Shown one piece after another: positions 25,201 through 37,030 of a stretch of DNA of 64,000 nt. The notes under the pieces were generated by a model that saw only the letters and a list, made by a program, of their open reading frames with translations, did no database searches and was not told where the DNA came from. Source of the DNA: Micropterus salmoides (Eukaryota > Chordata > Actinopteri > Centrarchiformes > Centrarchidae). The DNA is taken from the NCBI RefSeq assembly GCF_014851395.1, contig NW_024040707.1, forward strand, positions 16,858,457 to 16,922,456, read 5' to 3'. The position numbers and the translations under genes are program-made. Position 1 is the stretch's first letter, and every line of letters begins with the position of its first letter.

Positions 25201-27472
25201 ATCAAAAGCTGTGTGTCAATATGTTATCAAGTAATTCCATCTACGCTTTTTAGCTTTGTAGTTCATGCTACTCATTACAACATGTGTGACCAGCTTCGTT
25301 TATGACATCCTTTTTATTTCCGTCTGTTGTCTTGCAATAAATAAAGCTTACGTCAACATTTTTTTCCCCTTTTGTAAACAACTACAACTACATCCGCAAA
25401 ATCTCATCTTGCAGTAGATTTCCTACCATTCTCTATCCCTGCCTGGGTTGTTGATAGACTCGGATGAGTGAAGAGGTCATTTCCAAAATTACTACTTAGT
25501 CTCTGGACCCCTAATCTGTACCCATATTTGGATCACATTCATTTTCAGTGGAAATATATTCTGCTTGGACTGTTTTATTATAATTGCTACCCTAGAGATT
25601 ATTACAGTTATATAAAAATGTGTAAACATGGAGAATTGGTCAAATTATGTACAACCTTTTGCACTGCAATTATTTTGTTTTAAAGAGGGCAAAAGTATAC
25701 ATGAAAGACATCACCGTTTCTAAAATGTACTTCTAACACATTTCCTAGAAAGTATTTGGATGATGATGAATAAGAGGGAAAAGTATAAACACACAGTAGG
25801 TCCTTTCTGGTTAGTATTTTAATAATTTTGTAAAGCTCTTGGCTATCAATCTTAGTCCAGTTCCATATTTGTCATAGTGCCACACATGTCAGTGACCACA
25901 GAAAATCAAGCTTACTAAACATTTTTTCTTCATTATCTGCAACCCAGAGTCTATGAGCAGTAGAGGTTTCTAACTCATCGTACCCTTTCTTTTACATTTC
26001 CAACCAATGTAATGAACCCGACAAGGCCTCTGAAATGAAAGGCATAAAAGGCTGCTCTTATATAACAGCATCTTGGAGTGTGTCAGAGCCGAGAACAGAA
26101 CTGTGGCTGGGGAACGCAACTGTTACGTCGCAGAGTTACGCACAAAGTTTGATCCAAGGAATAGGCTCTAAACCCCAGGAGAAATTAATGTAGCCCTTCT
26201 CTGTTGGAGTGACTGCAGGGAAAGGTTGAGCTAGGGATCTGTCAGGGCTTCGCAAACACTAGATTGAGCTGGAATGGGAGCAATCCCATGAGTCTTTGTA
26301 CATTGAATTCTAAGTCCAAGTTATCTGTGCCCTCGACTTCTTTACATGTGTACAGATTAGACTGTTAGTTTAATAAATGAAAGCAAGACAGTATTAATCT
26401 TTAATTCTCCAGAGTGTATTACTTTCCTGAGAGTGCAATAACATGGCAAATCATTTGAATGATTAAATAGCATTGAGCCAGAAACTGCAGTATATTATGG
26501 CTTCCAAGCATTTGCGCTATAGAGGATTGTGTGAGCCACCGTGCGTGGCATAGTTTCAAGAGCCTTACATGGCTTTGGCACAATAATATTGGTCTTTGCC
26601 TTTGTGTCTATGTGAGCAGGCAGGAACTGGTGCTAGCAGAGGCCCTGGCTGCTGGCTCAGTCCCATCCCTGTGCCACCGTTGTGAGTGCCCCCAGGTTCT
26701 GAGTCCTGAATATGTTATCCAGATTTGACCTGCAGGACTGCATGTGCATTATGCAGACATGGTCCGGCTAGAATTCCCTTCTCCACTCTTTCTCTCTCGC
26801 TCTCTCCCTCTCTCTCTCTCTCAATGACTGCATCAGTAAACAGACCCCAACAGACCATCCCTGATGAATCCTCTCCTCCCTGTCCCATCATTGTTTATCC
26901 TCCCTCCCTGCTGCTCCCCCTCTTCTTTCCCTTCTCCTTTCCTCCCTCTCTCTGTACCTCTCCTGCAGGCCCCCCAGCCTTATTTAGCTCCCTTCAGCCA
27001 GACCAACACCACTGTACAGAGACATCAGCCCCATCCGTGATCAATGAGCAGCGTCTGTTGCAGTCTTCAAGACTGAGACAAACAAAGCCTCGCAGCTGGC
27101 TCTCTCTCATACACCAACACTGCCCGAATTCACAATTTGTGGTACACCCAAGGTGAGGTGGGGAAGAGGGAAGGGAGGCGAAGAAAAAAAAGACCCTAAG
27201 AGAACATATCAGCATCCCAGCATCCCTGCATGTATCTCCCCGTACACCCCCCAACCCCCATTCCACCTCCCACCCCCATACACCCCCCACCCCCATACAC
27301 CCCTCCTCTGTTCACAGTCATAGAGAGGATGGATTTACCTTCTGTCCAGGATTTCAGGCACTTCGTCATAGGTGAGTCCCGGCTGCAGCTCTTCATCAGT
27401 GAAGGAGAGCCCAGGCCGGCTGACAGCGGACAGCAAGGCAAGGGAGCAGAGGAGGAACGCGTGTGCAGCCAT
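16765..27472 (-). CDS. atp6ap1l: V-type proton ATPase subunit S1-like protein (ATP6AP1/Ac45 family)
   Basis: Spliced gene with coding exons 27472-27339, 19761-19724, 19094-19012, 18241-18003, 17783-17733, 17597-17354 and 17001-16765. All introns are GT-AG and phases fit, giving 1026 nt and 341 aa. The family (Ac45) assists V-ATPase assembly and trafficking in secretory and endosomal membranes. Residues 1-22 form a signal peptide. Residues 59-85 are acidic. The C-terminal domain (86-263) carries KTCILFKAKRLAIRYRN, FIDLTE and LSLRFGDVEDLRGLVIR, as in ATP6AP1/ATP6AP1L. Possible N-glycosylation sites are NHT, NWT and NAS. Residues 287-308 are a transmembrane helix, followed by a short basic cytosolic tail. 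Full Ac45 is about 470 aa; the luminal N-terminal region before its cleavage site is missing here and I found no exons for it in the 7.6-kb first intron. It could be atp6ap1l or a diverged atp6ap1 duplicate. Family assignment is secure, the paralogue is not. Confidence 0.88.
18879..18924. repeat. (TG)n microsatellite in an atp6ap1l intron
   Basis: A TG run of about 46 bases, only about 90 bases from the coding exon at 19012-19094. It produces spurious Cys-Val and Thr-His open frames on the two strands. Confidence 0.95.
19228..19266. repeat. (CA)n microsatellite in an atp6ap1l intron
   Basis: A CA run of about 39 bases, about 130 bases from the other side of the same small exon (19012-19094). 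A smaller interrupted CA run follows at about 19527-19560. Confidence 0.95.
21396..22664 (+). repeat. pair of short direct repeats 1.2 kb apart
   Basis: GGGAGGTAATGCTGTCATTT with CCTGTATACAACAA at 21396-21432 recurs with small indels at 22624-22664. Both lie in the first intron of the ATP6AP1-like gene. The intervening DNA is not obviously a known element. The copies may be remnants of one dispersed repeat or the ends of an insertion. Confidence 0.55.
24176..24203. repeat. poly-G run of 28 bases
   Basis: Twenty-eight consecutive G follow a T-rich stretch. It lies in the first intron of the ATP6AP1-like gene. Length is unreliable in runs like this. Confidence 0.95.
24401..24448 (+). repeat. 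exact tandem duplication of a 24-bp unit containing an AGGTCA everted repeat
   Basis: Units 24401-24424 and 24425-24448 are identical. Each contains TTGACCTCAGGTCAA, a palindrome around a central C that reads as two AGGTCA-type half sites in everted orientation with one-base spacing. AGGTCA is the nuclear-receptor half site. The location is the first intron of the ATP6AP1-like gene. Regulatory function is inference only. Confidence 0.7.
24638..24680 (+). repeat. (ACTCCAT)6 tandem repeat
   Basis: Six copies of a 7-base unit ACTCCAT with one extra A after the first copy. A short minisatellite in the same intron. Confidence 0.9.
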
Positions 27473-27569
27473 TGAGACAATGAAAGGAGACTGCCGCTGA
27501 TGGAGCTCCGCTTCATAATCTGCTCTCCTAGCAGTGCCTGACTCCCAGCCCCTCTGAGTGGCAGTCGCC

Positions 27570-27585
27570 GTGGCCAATCAGCTGC
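27570..27585 (-). promoter_or_regulatory. CCAAT box upstream of the ATP6AP1-like gene
   Basis: GGCCAATCAGC on the plus strand (CCAAT at 27574-27578) reads ATTGG on the gene's strand, about 100 bases upstream of the start codon at 27472. Inverted CCAAT boxes bound by NF-Y are common in TATA-less vertebrate promoters. No TATA box is visible. The transcription start is unknown, so the box could fall within the 5' UTR. Confidence 0.4.
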
Positions 27586-27960
27586 GAGCAGGACCGATCA
27601 GCGTGCATCACAGTACCCTCGCTGCACGCCCCTCCTCTTCTCCCCTTCTCTCCTCTCCCTCCCACCTTACTCCCTTCTCTGTCATCTTCCGTCTGCCTCA
27701 CTCACTCCGCTCACCCTCCCACCTCCACTCCTGTGCTCTCTACCTTCTCTCCCACTTGTCCATGCACACATAGCCGCAGGCAAGTCCTAAGTATAGACAG
27801 CGGCTCATTCTTTTTCATAACACATCTCACCATACCTATGCTAGCTACAAATAAAACACCCTTAGACACACATAGAGAGACGTGCATACCAACACAGACA
27901 CATTGGCACACACATCCTCACGCACTCTGTCAAATGAGCAGGCTCACACACTCTCTCTCT

Positions 27961-27999
<39 letters not shown>

Positions 28000-30900
28000 C
28001 TGTGGAAAATCACCTGGGAATGTCAAGGTCAGATTGTGTCTGAGTAAAGGAGGGGGCTGACATAACAATAGGTGTCCACAAAAAAAAAACAGCCATGACT
28101 GCATGACCTAGATCTCCAGTGTGCTGCCACAGTAGCAGAATTAATTCACTTGATCTTTGTGTTGTTGCGAGCACTGAGGGGGCCTGCGGCTGAGAAAATT
28201 GTCCACTGAGGCTGCAAATATGGATGACAGTAACAGCTGAGCAGCCGTGGGATGAGGGTCCAACTCTGACGACCCTGACGACTGATCCCGTTTCCTCCTC
28301 ATTATCCAGCCCCCACGCTTGTGATGCCCCAGGATCTTGATACATCCTCTCATATCTTTTATTTCCATATCTGCATCCGATGCAGAGCAGAACATTAAGA
28401 GTGGTTATATAACCAAATGTTGTGACCTACTATCATGGATATTCACACTGATGCGTGGCAGTGATTCACACTAAAAGAGTGACTGCAGAGCAAAACTTTT
28501 GATTCCTCTTGTCATTCATTAACATTTCCTCCTTAAAAACACGCCTTCTTCAATATGTCATGGAAGTATCATTATTAAGACCTTTCCACTGAACCCTCAA
28601 CAGAAAGGTAGGCCTATGTCCATGGTAAGTGAATGACACTACATTGCACATGTAACAGAATTTCTCAGTAAGTTAGCAGTTCTGATACAAATATAGGCTA
28701 TATATAGGCGTATGTGTCATAGTCAGCACACACTGGTTGACTGTGACATACATACATAGCCTACAGCCATTACCTGATTGTATTATTTGAAGTAATATAG
28801 CTATTTGTGCTACGACCATTGTTGTGCAATGGTTACTGAGGGAATAAAAGGTCAGCTGTGTCTCCTAAGCCAAACAGTAACAGGAGGTGACTAAAGGCTG
28901 TCTCAGCCCTCCGCGTCTGCCTGCCAGCCACGGTCACTTCAGCAGGCCAGTGTGTCAGTCTACTGGAGGGAAAGCGCAAACTAGACTGTCACTGCTGCCA
29001 TGACAGAGTGACAGCATCACAGAACATCCCACAGAAAGACAGCCAGGTGTGACAACTTTAAAAGAAGATATCTCCCTAATGATGTCTCATAACATTTGGT
29101 CCAACAACTGAACACACATCTATCGATTACTTTTAAAATAGGAAATAACACACAACTTCTCTTGCAAATGAAATGTTGAGTTTTTGAGCAATACAATACA
29201 CTCAGGAGTTTTTTCTGCTACAGCCTCATTTGACCAGTAGCTTATTGTGGCTAATGTTAGCTTACTTGAGATATTGCTGTGTATCTGACAGTCACTTTGC
29301 TGTCTTTATGACTTTTCTCATCTTGTGCTACTGTTACACTACATTTTTAGCATTTGTCCATTATCCCATCTTTGTCACCTGTGGCCACAGTGGTTGTCGT
29401 TCAACTAAAGTCACATAGTCTTTCTTAAAGTGATACGTTTTCTAAAGAAATAGTATCATGCAGGGGTGGACAAAATAACAGAAAAAACTTAGTAATACTA
29501 ACTGCAATAGACCAGCAGTGTCACCAGTATATTGCATTTGTAAGGCTTGTAATGCTCAGGCCTTGTTGAGACTATCAACTCTGTCCTATTTGAGGCTGTA
29601 GTCTGTGTTTGCGTTGCATTGGGATTGGTTGCACGGTGCTCTTTTTGTCCACCCAGTCCATGAGTTTTTGTTTTACCCCCTCTTGGTGAGTCATACATTA
29701 TGAAACAGATCGAACATAGAGAGCTGGGGGGTTACAGACTATTTATAGGTATGATCTCACATCCAACTTTTTAATCCTGCTCTTTATGCCCACATAAAAC
29801 ACTGGGGCCTGCTATGCACAGGGTGATGTAACAGGTTAGTGCAGTTTTAAATTGGTCTACAGCATGTGTTGATGATGATATATGACTGCTAATCTACCAG
29901 CTAGCATGAGCATCTGATCTCTGCCATGTGAAAGCTGTAGCAGCATTATTCAGAATGCTAAACCCTGTATTCATTAAGAGGCCTTGAGTGTTGTGGGGGA
30001 GTAAGTGCATCACTGTAGGTATTTAAGTATATTTATAGTGTAGTGTGCACTTGAGTGTAGCTCCACATTCATGTCATTGCATGAATGTGTTTGGTAAGTT
30101 CAAGACAGAAAATGTGGGTAGAGACATGTTTTTGATTATGTTTTTTTATTGGTATACATATTTGCTCTGTCACAACATTGTCCATCATAGTTCACTACTT
30201 TTGTTGCCTTTTTTGATGACCTTGCTCTCTCTACACAAGCACACGCACACGCACACACACACACTAATTTTCATCTTCAAGACAAGGTCAGTAAATAAGG
30301 CAACCTAAGATGACGACAGATATCACTGCATGATGCAAATATCATTGGTAAGTGATGAAATGTATGAGCTACTTATCATTTTCCATGAATACATAAACAA
30401 CCCATCTTTCCAGTGAGGTGGTTCTTGGCAATCACATTTCTACTCCTCGAACGTGTCAGTATAATGACAGAATGAACTCACGATCAAATGAACTCCCTAA
30501 CTCCTCCCATAAAGTCCCAATCCTGATTACTGAATTTTTCATTCAACTAGACAGTATATATTTCCAACACGTATGCGAAAACATCCTTTATAAAAACTAG
30601 CCTATTTATTAAATATAGAACAATCTCCAGGTAAGCACACAGTTTGCTGATTAATCTGCTGAGATTACATAATGTCCTTAAAAGCTTTCAGTGTCACTGC
30701 TTCATGTCATACAGGCATTGTCCCAGGCAATATGATAAATGGAGGATATATCACTTATTGATATGCAACTAAATAATTATGTAGTATAAAGGTAGGAAAT
30801 GAGGACTTATTAACTTCCACTGTATTCTGTCAAGACAATCTGTTATAACAGCAGATTTTGTTTAAAACAGGCAATATTTCCATCATAAATAAAGATAGAT

Positions 30901-32002
30901 AACCTCTGTAAAACTATATCCATTCACATAACACTCACCATGTAGTTTCTGGTTCTATTAACCAGTGAAATACAGAGTGTGCTCTACACCTTTAAGCTGG
31001 CCGGATCAATCATGTGATAAAATGCAAATGAGAGACCCTCGACGCAGAGCAATGCAAAGATTTGATTGGCTGACACCTGTGCATGGCCAACATTAATGAT
31101 TAACATTCAAGCCACAACACTGGAGTTTCATTCAGTCCTTGGTTCCTCCTGGCGGGTGTTATGCCAAACTGTGCCACTTGATGGCGCTCATATATAACCC
31201 AGCAGTATGCCTTCACTCCTTCAGGAATATGGGCTTATTTCATGAGGCACAATGTTAACATAAGAAACATGGAGATACAGTATAAAGGGATAACAAACTG
31301 TCCCCAAAACACACTTCATAAGTCTGTGCATTTAGCTCTATCAGTGATTCAATAAATGCATTAATAAATTAAATACATTCAAATGAGTAATACATTACAT
31401 GTTAGTGTGATAAAACACAATTCCACAAAAGAAGATTTACGTTACAATATGTCATTTTTCAAACTAATTAATGATAGTGAACCATTCCCCTAGTGAAATA
31501 GCAGCAAGAAATCCTATGGCCTACAAGAGATGCAATTCAAGTCCTCATTCACAAACTAAGCTCAACTGATGAACTCTCCCTTGACAAAAGGTAAACTAGG
31601 ATGACAACTCAAAGAAATACGTTGGCTGATATGGGAGAAAAATATGTCTGAGAGGTGAAGTGGTTTCAAGATCATATATGTAGATGCTAATTAATCTGTC
31701 AACACAAATTACGTACATGCATGTCCTAATTTATCAGCCCTCAGAATACAAGTATTAGATGTTGTATAATACATGTGTTTCCTTCTTACTTGTCTGCTTT
31801 CCTTTACACAAAAGCTTCATCCTAGCGAATGAAGGACAAGGAGAGGCCGACTCATTTGTAGCTTTTAAATGCACCGGGTTCTTTCATTATATACTGAAAG
31901 ACCCTTTGTGAAGACGCGAGGCCTTAGTTTTTAGCTTTAGGCCTTAGACCTAGTAAAAGCTGACCTAGATCTATACACAGTGCTTTATCGTACTATGACC
32001 TT
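27586..32002. other. intergenic stretch between atp6ap1l and b4galt3
   Basis: The first 200 bases are pyrimidine-rich and may be the upstream region of the ATP6AP1-like gene. After that I see no gene: AT-rich DNA, a CA microsatellite at 27966-27998, a smaller CA run near 30237-30263, and a possible diverged repeat around 29460-29660. The b4galt3 3' UTR probably ends near 32000. Confidence 0.5.
27966..27998. repeat. (CA)n microsatellite
   Basis: A CA run of about 33 bases following a CTCTCTCT tract, in the upstream flank of the ATP6AP1-like gene. Confidence 0.95.
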
Positions 32003-32317
32003 TTTATTATCAAAATACAATCTGAAACTGTCAAAAGTTTAGTCACGTGCCTACAATATTGTCTGCAAGTTCACAATCTCCCCATATCTGACTAATCTAA
32101 AAGAAAAATAATAAAATCACAGATAATATTAGAAGCACAGGTCTATCCATGTATCAAGAGTATAGTCAAACTAGACAACAACTATCATGCCAAGTCTATG
32201 TTTATGTGACAAGTGTAAAGATAGTCATGATAATATTTCCTAAATTTTTGTTATGTGGTTGGATACAGAGTAATCTTTCCATATGATTTGATTGTCTAGA
32301 AACTCTAGAAACTAAAT

Positions 32318-32320
<3 letters not shown>

Positions 32321-32356
<36 letters not shown>
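32321..32356. repeat. (GA)n microsatellite
   Basis: An AG run of about 36 bases, likely within or just beyond the b4galt3 3' UTR; the first minus-strand AATAAA after the b4galt3 stop is at 32003-32008. Confidence 0.9.
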
Positions 32357-32357
<1 letters not shown>

Positions 32358-33094
32358 CACCAGACTGTAAGGAAGGACGAGTAAAACAAATCTGTAAACA
32401 AATAAAGAAGTCTCTCTATATAAATATAAACTCTAGCATTGTCTGATAACTACGGAGTTGGTCAGCGCTTGTTCAATGCACACAAATATAAAACGGCAGT
32501 CCTGGAACAAATCCTTTGTTCTCATCTAAGATCAGCTTCAGCCTCCCTGCTTTCTAATATTTGCCACGAGACAGAAAGGGGGAAAATGAACCCCCAGGTC
32601 AGTGTCTAAAAGCAACTATACCGGTCTATAAAATACGCATAAAAGACAGAAGGCACAGAAACACAAACCCACCATGGAGTGGGATGGACTGACAGCAGTA
32701 GTTTTTATGGGGAACATACTGGATGAAGCTGCAGGTCTGCTGGCAGCAGGTGGGATACTTACAACTTGCGACGTCTGGAAAAGAGCAGAGATTTATATAT
32801 TTGCGGTCTCATTTTCATTTCGTTATGGACCTTTACATGGATATGACTGAGTCCTTCACTGTTCTTCTCTTGGCCCCAATCTAGTCGTGACCACAGACCC
32901 GGGTCAGTCGCTAGACCTAAAAGTCACATTCAGTGGATGATAAACCAAGAGGGCGACGCAGTTGTGTTCAACTATCCCTAACCTGCACTGAGCCCAAAAA
33001 GCTTGTGCGCTTTATGTCCCACAACAGAATAGATCTACACTGCTTTCCTCCATTTTGTCCTCCAGATCAAAATGAAGGGGGAAGCCACTTTTAG

Positions 33095-36000
33095 CTACAG
33101 ATGCGATGCAGTCCTTTTATTATACACCTCATCCTGTTTCATCACACCTGTCTTCTCCTGTGTTGTTTGATTCGCTGCCTTTGACTGGGTAGGTTCTGTC
33201 TTTTCACCAACCGGCTTGGCCACAGTCATATTTGCCACAACAGCCCGTTTAGCCTCTTGCCTCTTCTCCTCTTTTGCTGTGTCTTCGGTCTTGCTGATGC
33301 TACGTAGGTGGACAGGAGTTGTTGTTTTCAAAAGGATGGGTGCTTTCCCCTGGGGCAGATGGGGGTCTTCACCAATGTTGACAGTGATGTTGGTGTAGAG
33401 AGGCTCCAGCTCTTTGGAAAGGAGCTCATAGGTCAGAGAGTTGAGGCCGTCAGAGCGCCAGTTGAGTCTGGTCCTTTTCAGAAGGTCAAATCTAGAAAGA
33501 CGAACATAATATCACATGTTTGTGTGCTTGCGTGTGTGTGCGTTTCATGGTCAAACTTTAAGGAAAAAGTTTTACATTATGGGAAATGTGCTAACTTTCT
33601 TTCCTGCTAGCTGTTTCCCCCTTTCCCAGTCTTTATGCTATGCTTAGCTAACCATCTCCTGGCATGTGTGAGGCAGTAGATATTGTTGGCACGACAGAGC
33701 GAGCAGAGGAAAATGAAACACACACAAAAATAGTATCAAAACACAAAATAGTATCTCAACAAACGAAAATTAAACAACCGTTACTGTAGAAAGTCAATAT
33801 GTGAAGGGTTGGAGATAGGATAAGACTGGAACAAAAAGGCTAGAAAGCATTATAACAATGCCTGTCCTCAGCAATGGCAATGTTATTAGTGGTACTGAGT
33901 GTTTACTTGACAGTGTGAAAATTCTTGTTTCATAGCCCAAAAACATCCCACCCACAGTAGTAGATCAAAGGAAAAAATATCCCTACATTATTTTTGTGTG
34001 TCTGCAAATGTGTCCACCTGTACCTGCGTGGGTTTTGCGCATTGCCTCTGTCTCCTTTATGCTTAATCATCTTGTAATGACCAATGGCCACTGGAGGGCG
34101 CATGATCTTCATGCCAGACAGACGTACTCTGGATAGGCAGCACACAACAGGAGTCAACAGGAACAGCATAAAACTGGAAAACTAAATCTCAGAGTCAGGA
34201 CAATGGGTCAGCATAGACAGACACTTTACTATTCATGCTATTTTCTATAACGCAAAGCAACAGTAATCCTCAATGAATACATCTATCCTCTAAGGGATAC
34301 ACTTAAAAGCGGAAAAATAAACAAACAGAATTGTGAGTGATTTATGAGAATAACATCTTAGGCAGTGGAAAACAATGTGGTTCCCTTTTTTCATCTCTGG
34401 TGCGCGTCTACCACCCAAGTTATCTAAGTCAATCAAAACATGGTGTAACTGATGTTGTAAATGTCTAGTATAATATATATTTTAAGTAGCAAACATCATG
34501 CACAAAAGGCAAATTGTTACAAACAGTAGGCAAGAAATATTCTTGTAGTTTAGTCTCATGTAATAATTAGTGCAAGCTTTTTGGTTTTCATTTTCTTGTT
34601 CCATTCAGAGTCTCTCATAACAGACTGGCAAATGATAGAAGAGCCAGAGAGAGGAGAGAGGGGACCCTCAGCACAGAAATGAAATGAACCTCAAAACTGC
34701 CTGAAAAGTCTTAAGCGCGCATACTCACTGAGCCCACTCCAAGAGACACACAGCAAAGCCACAGCAGTGGGAGGGGACGTGAAGATGAAAGATAATGTTA
34801 AGACACTTAAAACAAAAGTCAAACATGAGGAAAACATGAGGAAGGAAACTGTAGACATGAGAGAAAAGATGAATGAAGCGGAGAGGCTGAAATGGCCATG
34901 CATGTAGTTCTGATGCTGATACACTCGAGCACACCTCACATGACATCATGCAAGGATGTGGACCTCTGCCCCATTCACCCTCTCCTCACCTGGCTGCAAT
35001 GTCATCATCCTCTCCACCCCAGCCCCAGTATTGGTTAGGGAAGCCGTTCATCTTCATGTACTGGTCTGGGGTCACTGCAGACACCCCACCAAAATACTGT
35101 GGGTACGGCAGCCTGGGAGGGTCACATCACCAATGTACAATCTTGAAAATAATGTCTCAGCACAATACATTTCTATAGAAGTCCATCCACGCACACATAC
35201 ACACCATGCTTCTACCTGTATCTGAACTTGTCCATGGCCACAGACAGGTGTGTGGGGAACTGCTTGTGGCAGGTGTAGGTATTGTGGTCATTCTCAGGCA
35301 GCAGGTCAACATCATGCAGGAAGATGCAGCTCCAGTCTTCATCTCTGAGGGCTTCCCGTACCCCAACATTTAGCAGCTTGGCTCGGTTGAAAGTACCGTT
35401 CCCCCACTGAAGTCAGAAACAGAGTTTAACGCACATGAATGTATTAATTTTAAAACAAATACAGCATGTGTTAAGTACTCAATTCTGATTGGCTAAGGGA
35501 TGTTATGTTATTGAAGAACAGATGATTCTTTGACATCTTTTGAGGTGAACAGATGAAAACAGTTTCCAAAAAAGTGTTTTCATTTGTGAAAACAGGTGAA
35601 AGAAAAGTTTGTTGTTGTAATGCTAATTTTGGCCACAAGAGGTTGAAGCGCCACTTCAGATTAGCACCGATTAAAATACATTTTTAGCCAAAAGAAAGAC
35701 ATGACAGTAATCTTACATAACTTGCTAACACACAATATATGTACCTTGCTTATGTTTAGAGTGCATAGAGAAATTACATCTCCCCTGGAAGAATGAATGC
35801 TTTTAGTCATATTTAGCACATTGGGTAGTGGTGCACTTTAGCCCCTTGTGGCTGAAATGAGTGTTACAACAACACACACTTCTCACCTGCCAAAACTTTT
35901 AATTTTGATGAACTGACCCTTTAAATCAGATGTTTGCAATACTTGATTAATACATTTTGTATTGCAGTATTAAACCAACATAACACAGATAACATACTGG

Positions 36001-37030
36001 TTATACTGTACACCAATAATACGCTAGCATTATACTCGGATGGCACAACAAGACAAACATGTTACAACCACTGTTGCACCAGTACTATGCCAGTATAACA
36101 CAGTGACACACCCATAATACCAACACACACCACTACAACAGAAATATTACACTAGTGGTACCCTACTATTACAACATTAATATACTGGTAATACATCCGC
36201 ATTATGTAATAACAGTGTTACACCAGTATGGCACCAGTGTTACACTATAAATGTAATAACGTTACACCAGTACAACTGAGAAACAAGATATTTAATGACA
36301 TTCACACACACACAAAAATACTGCGGCACACAACACATAACCTGACCTGCTGTACTATATAGATGCTGTAGTGGATCTGCTGTCTTTGCAGGAAGGGGTG
36401 GAGGTGGTAAAGGAGAGCACGGAGGTGGGTTTGCCGGTTCCGGTACGGTACCACTATTGCTGTGTGGTGGCGAGGTTCACAGTCTGGAGGTCGGTAGCGT
36501 CCGCCTGGCAACACTAACGGGTTCCTCTGTCTGATCTCCTCCAGGGACAGAGGAGAGGAAAGATGGACGGACACAGGTCCGACTGGAACAAAGGAAATGA
36601 AAAAAGTGTGAAAAGTGGTAGGCTATTGTCTAGCTTTTGTCTGACCAACAGCTAAGTAGAATGCCACACAACTGTTCGCTGTGCATTTGACTGTCTGTGC
36701 ATGTGTTACATAATACAGCACACATTAAACCCCTCTAACTCTCTCACCCAGCAGTGGGGAGGGGATCTGGCAGTCTCTCAGTGGTGGTCCCGTGGCAGGG
36801 GGTCCAGTGCCAGAGTTGCGAGGCGGGGGAGGCGGTACTCCCAGGTGACTAAGGTTGGTATAGACGTCGTGAGGCCGAGAGTAATCAAACTCTGGCTCTG
36901 TGGTGTGCACCAGGACAGACACCAGACCTCTGAAGCCCCCAAGGGAGAAATAGAGAACAAAGGCAAACTGGAAGCCCACCAGCAAGGCTAGTGTGCACGG
37001 AGAGTCCAGAGAGCGCCCACAGCACGCCAT
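33095..37030 (-). CDS. b4galt3: beta-1,4-galactosyltransferase 3-like
   Basis: Coding exons 37030-36748, 36582-36347, 35406-35216, 35112-34990, 34128-34024 and 33491-33095, all GT-AG with matching phases, give 1335 nt and 444 aa. It is a type II Golgi enzyme that transfers galactose from UDP-Gal to terminal GlcNAc. Residues 12-33 are the transmembrane anchor (CTLALLVGFQFAFVLYFSLG). FDYSRPHDVYTNLSHL follows, closely matching the B4GALT3 stem. The catalytic domain has FNRAKLLN (179-186), the metal-binding DVD (205-207), WGWGGEDDD (266-274) and GHYKMIKH, where M298 and H301 correspond to the Mn ligands of B4GALT1. The C-terminal tail after NITVNIGEDP is Lys/Glu/Thr-rich and makes the protein about 50 aa longer than human B4GALT3 (393 aa). 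An in-frame stop follows at 33095. B4GALT2 is the main alternative, but the N-terminus favours B4GALT3. Confidence 0.92.
33555..33660. repeat. fragment of a teleost TIR repeat in b4galt3 intron
   Basis: Phrases such as TTATGGGAAATGTGCTAACTTTCTT and GCTAGCTGTTTCCCCCTTTC are related, in inverted orientation, to the repeat at 41856-42841 in biglycan. Much of the element is missing. It sits about 65 bases from the last coding exon of b4galt3. Confidence 0.5.
35965..36275. repeat. degenerate tandem repeat in b4galt3 intron
   Basis: About 300 bases built from variants of a short phrase like TTACACCAGTAATA (for example GTTGCACCAGTACTATGCC, GTGTTACACCAGTATGGC, ACGTTACACCAGTACAAC). The unit is around 12-20 bases and strongly diverged. 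It lies between coding exons 2 and 3 of b4galt3. Confidence 0.65.

Noticed and set aside
27230..27475. Proline-rich plus-strand frame (CACCCCC repeats)
   Set aside because: A low-complexity CCCCCAC-type tract next to, and antisense to, the first coding exon of the ATP6AP1-like gene.
35965..36275. Possible CRISPR-like or regularly spaced repeat array
   Set aside because: The units are diverged and contiguous without unique spacers of constant length. It is an intronic degenerate tandem repeat in a vertebrate gene.
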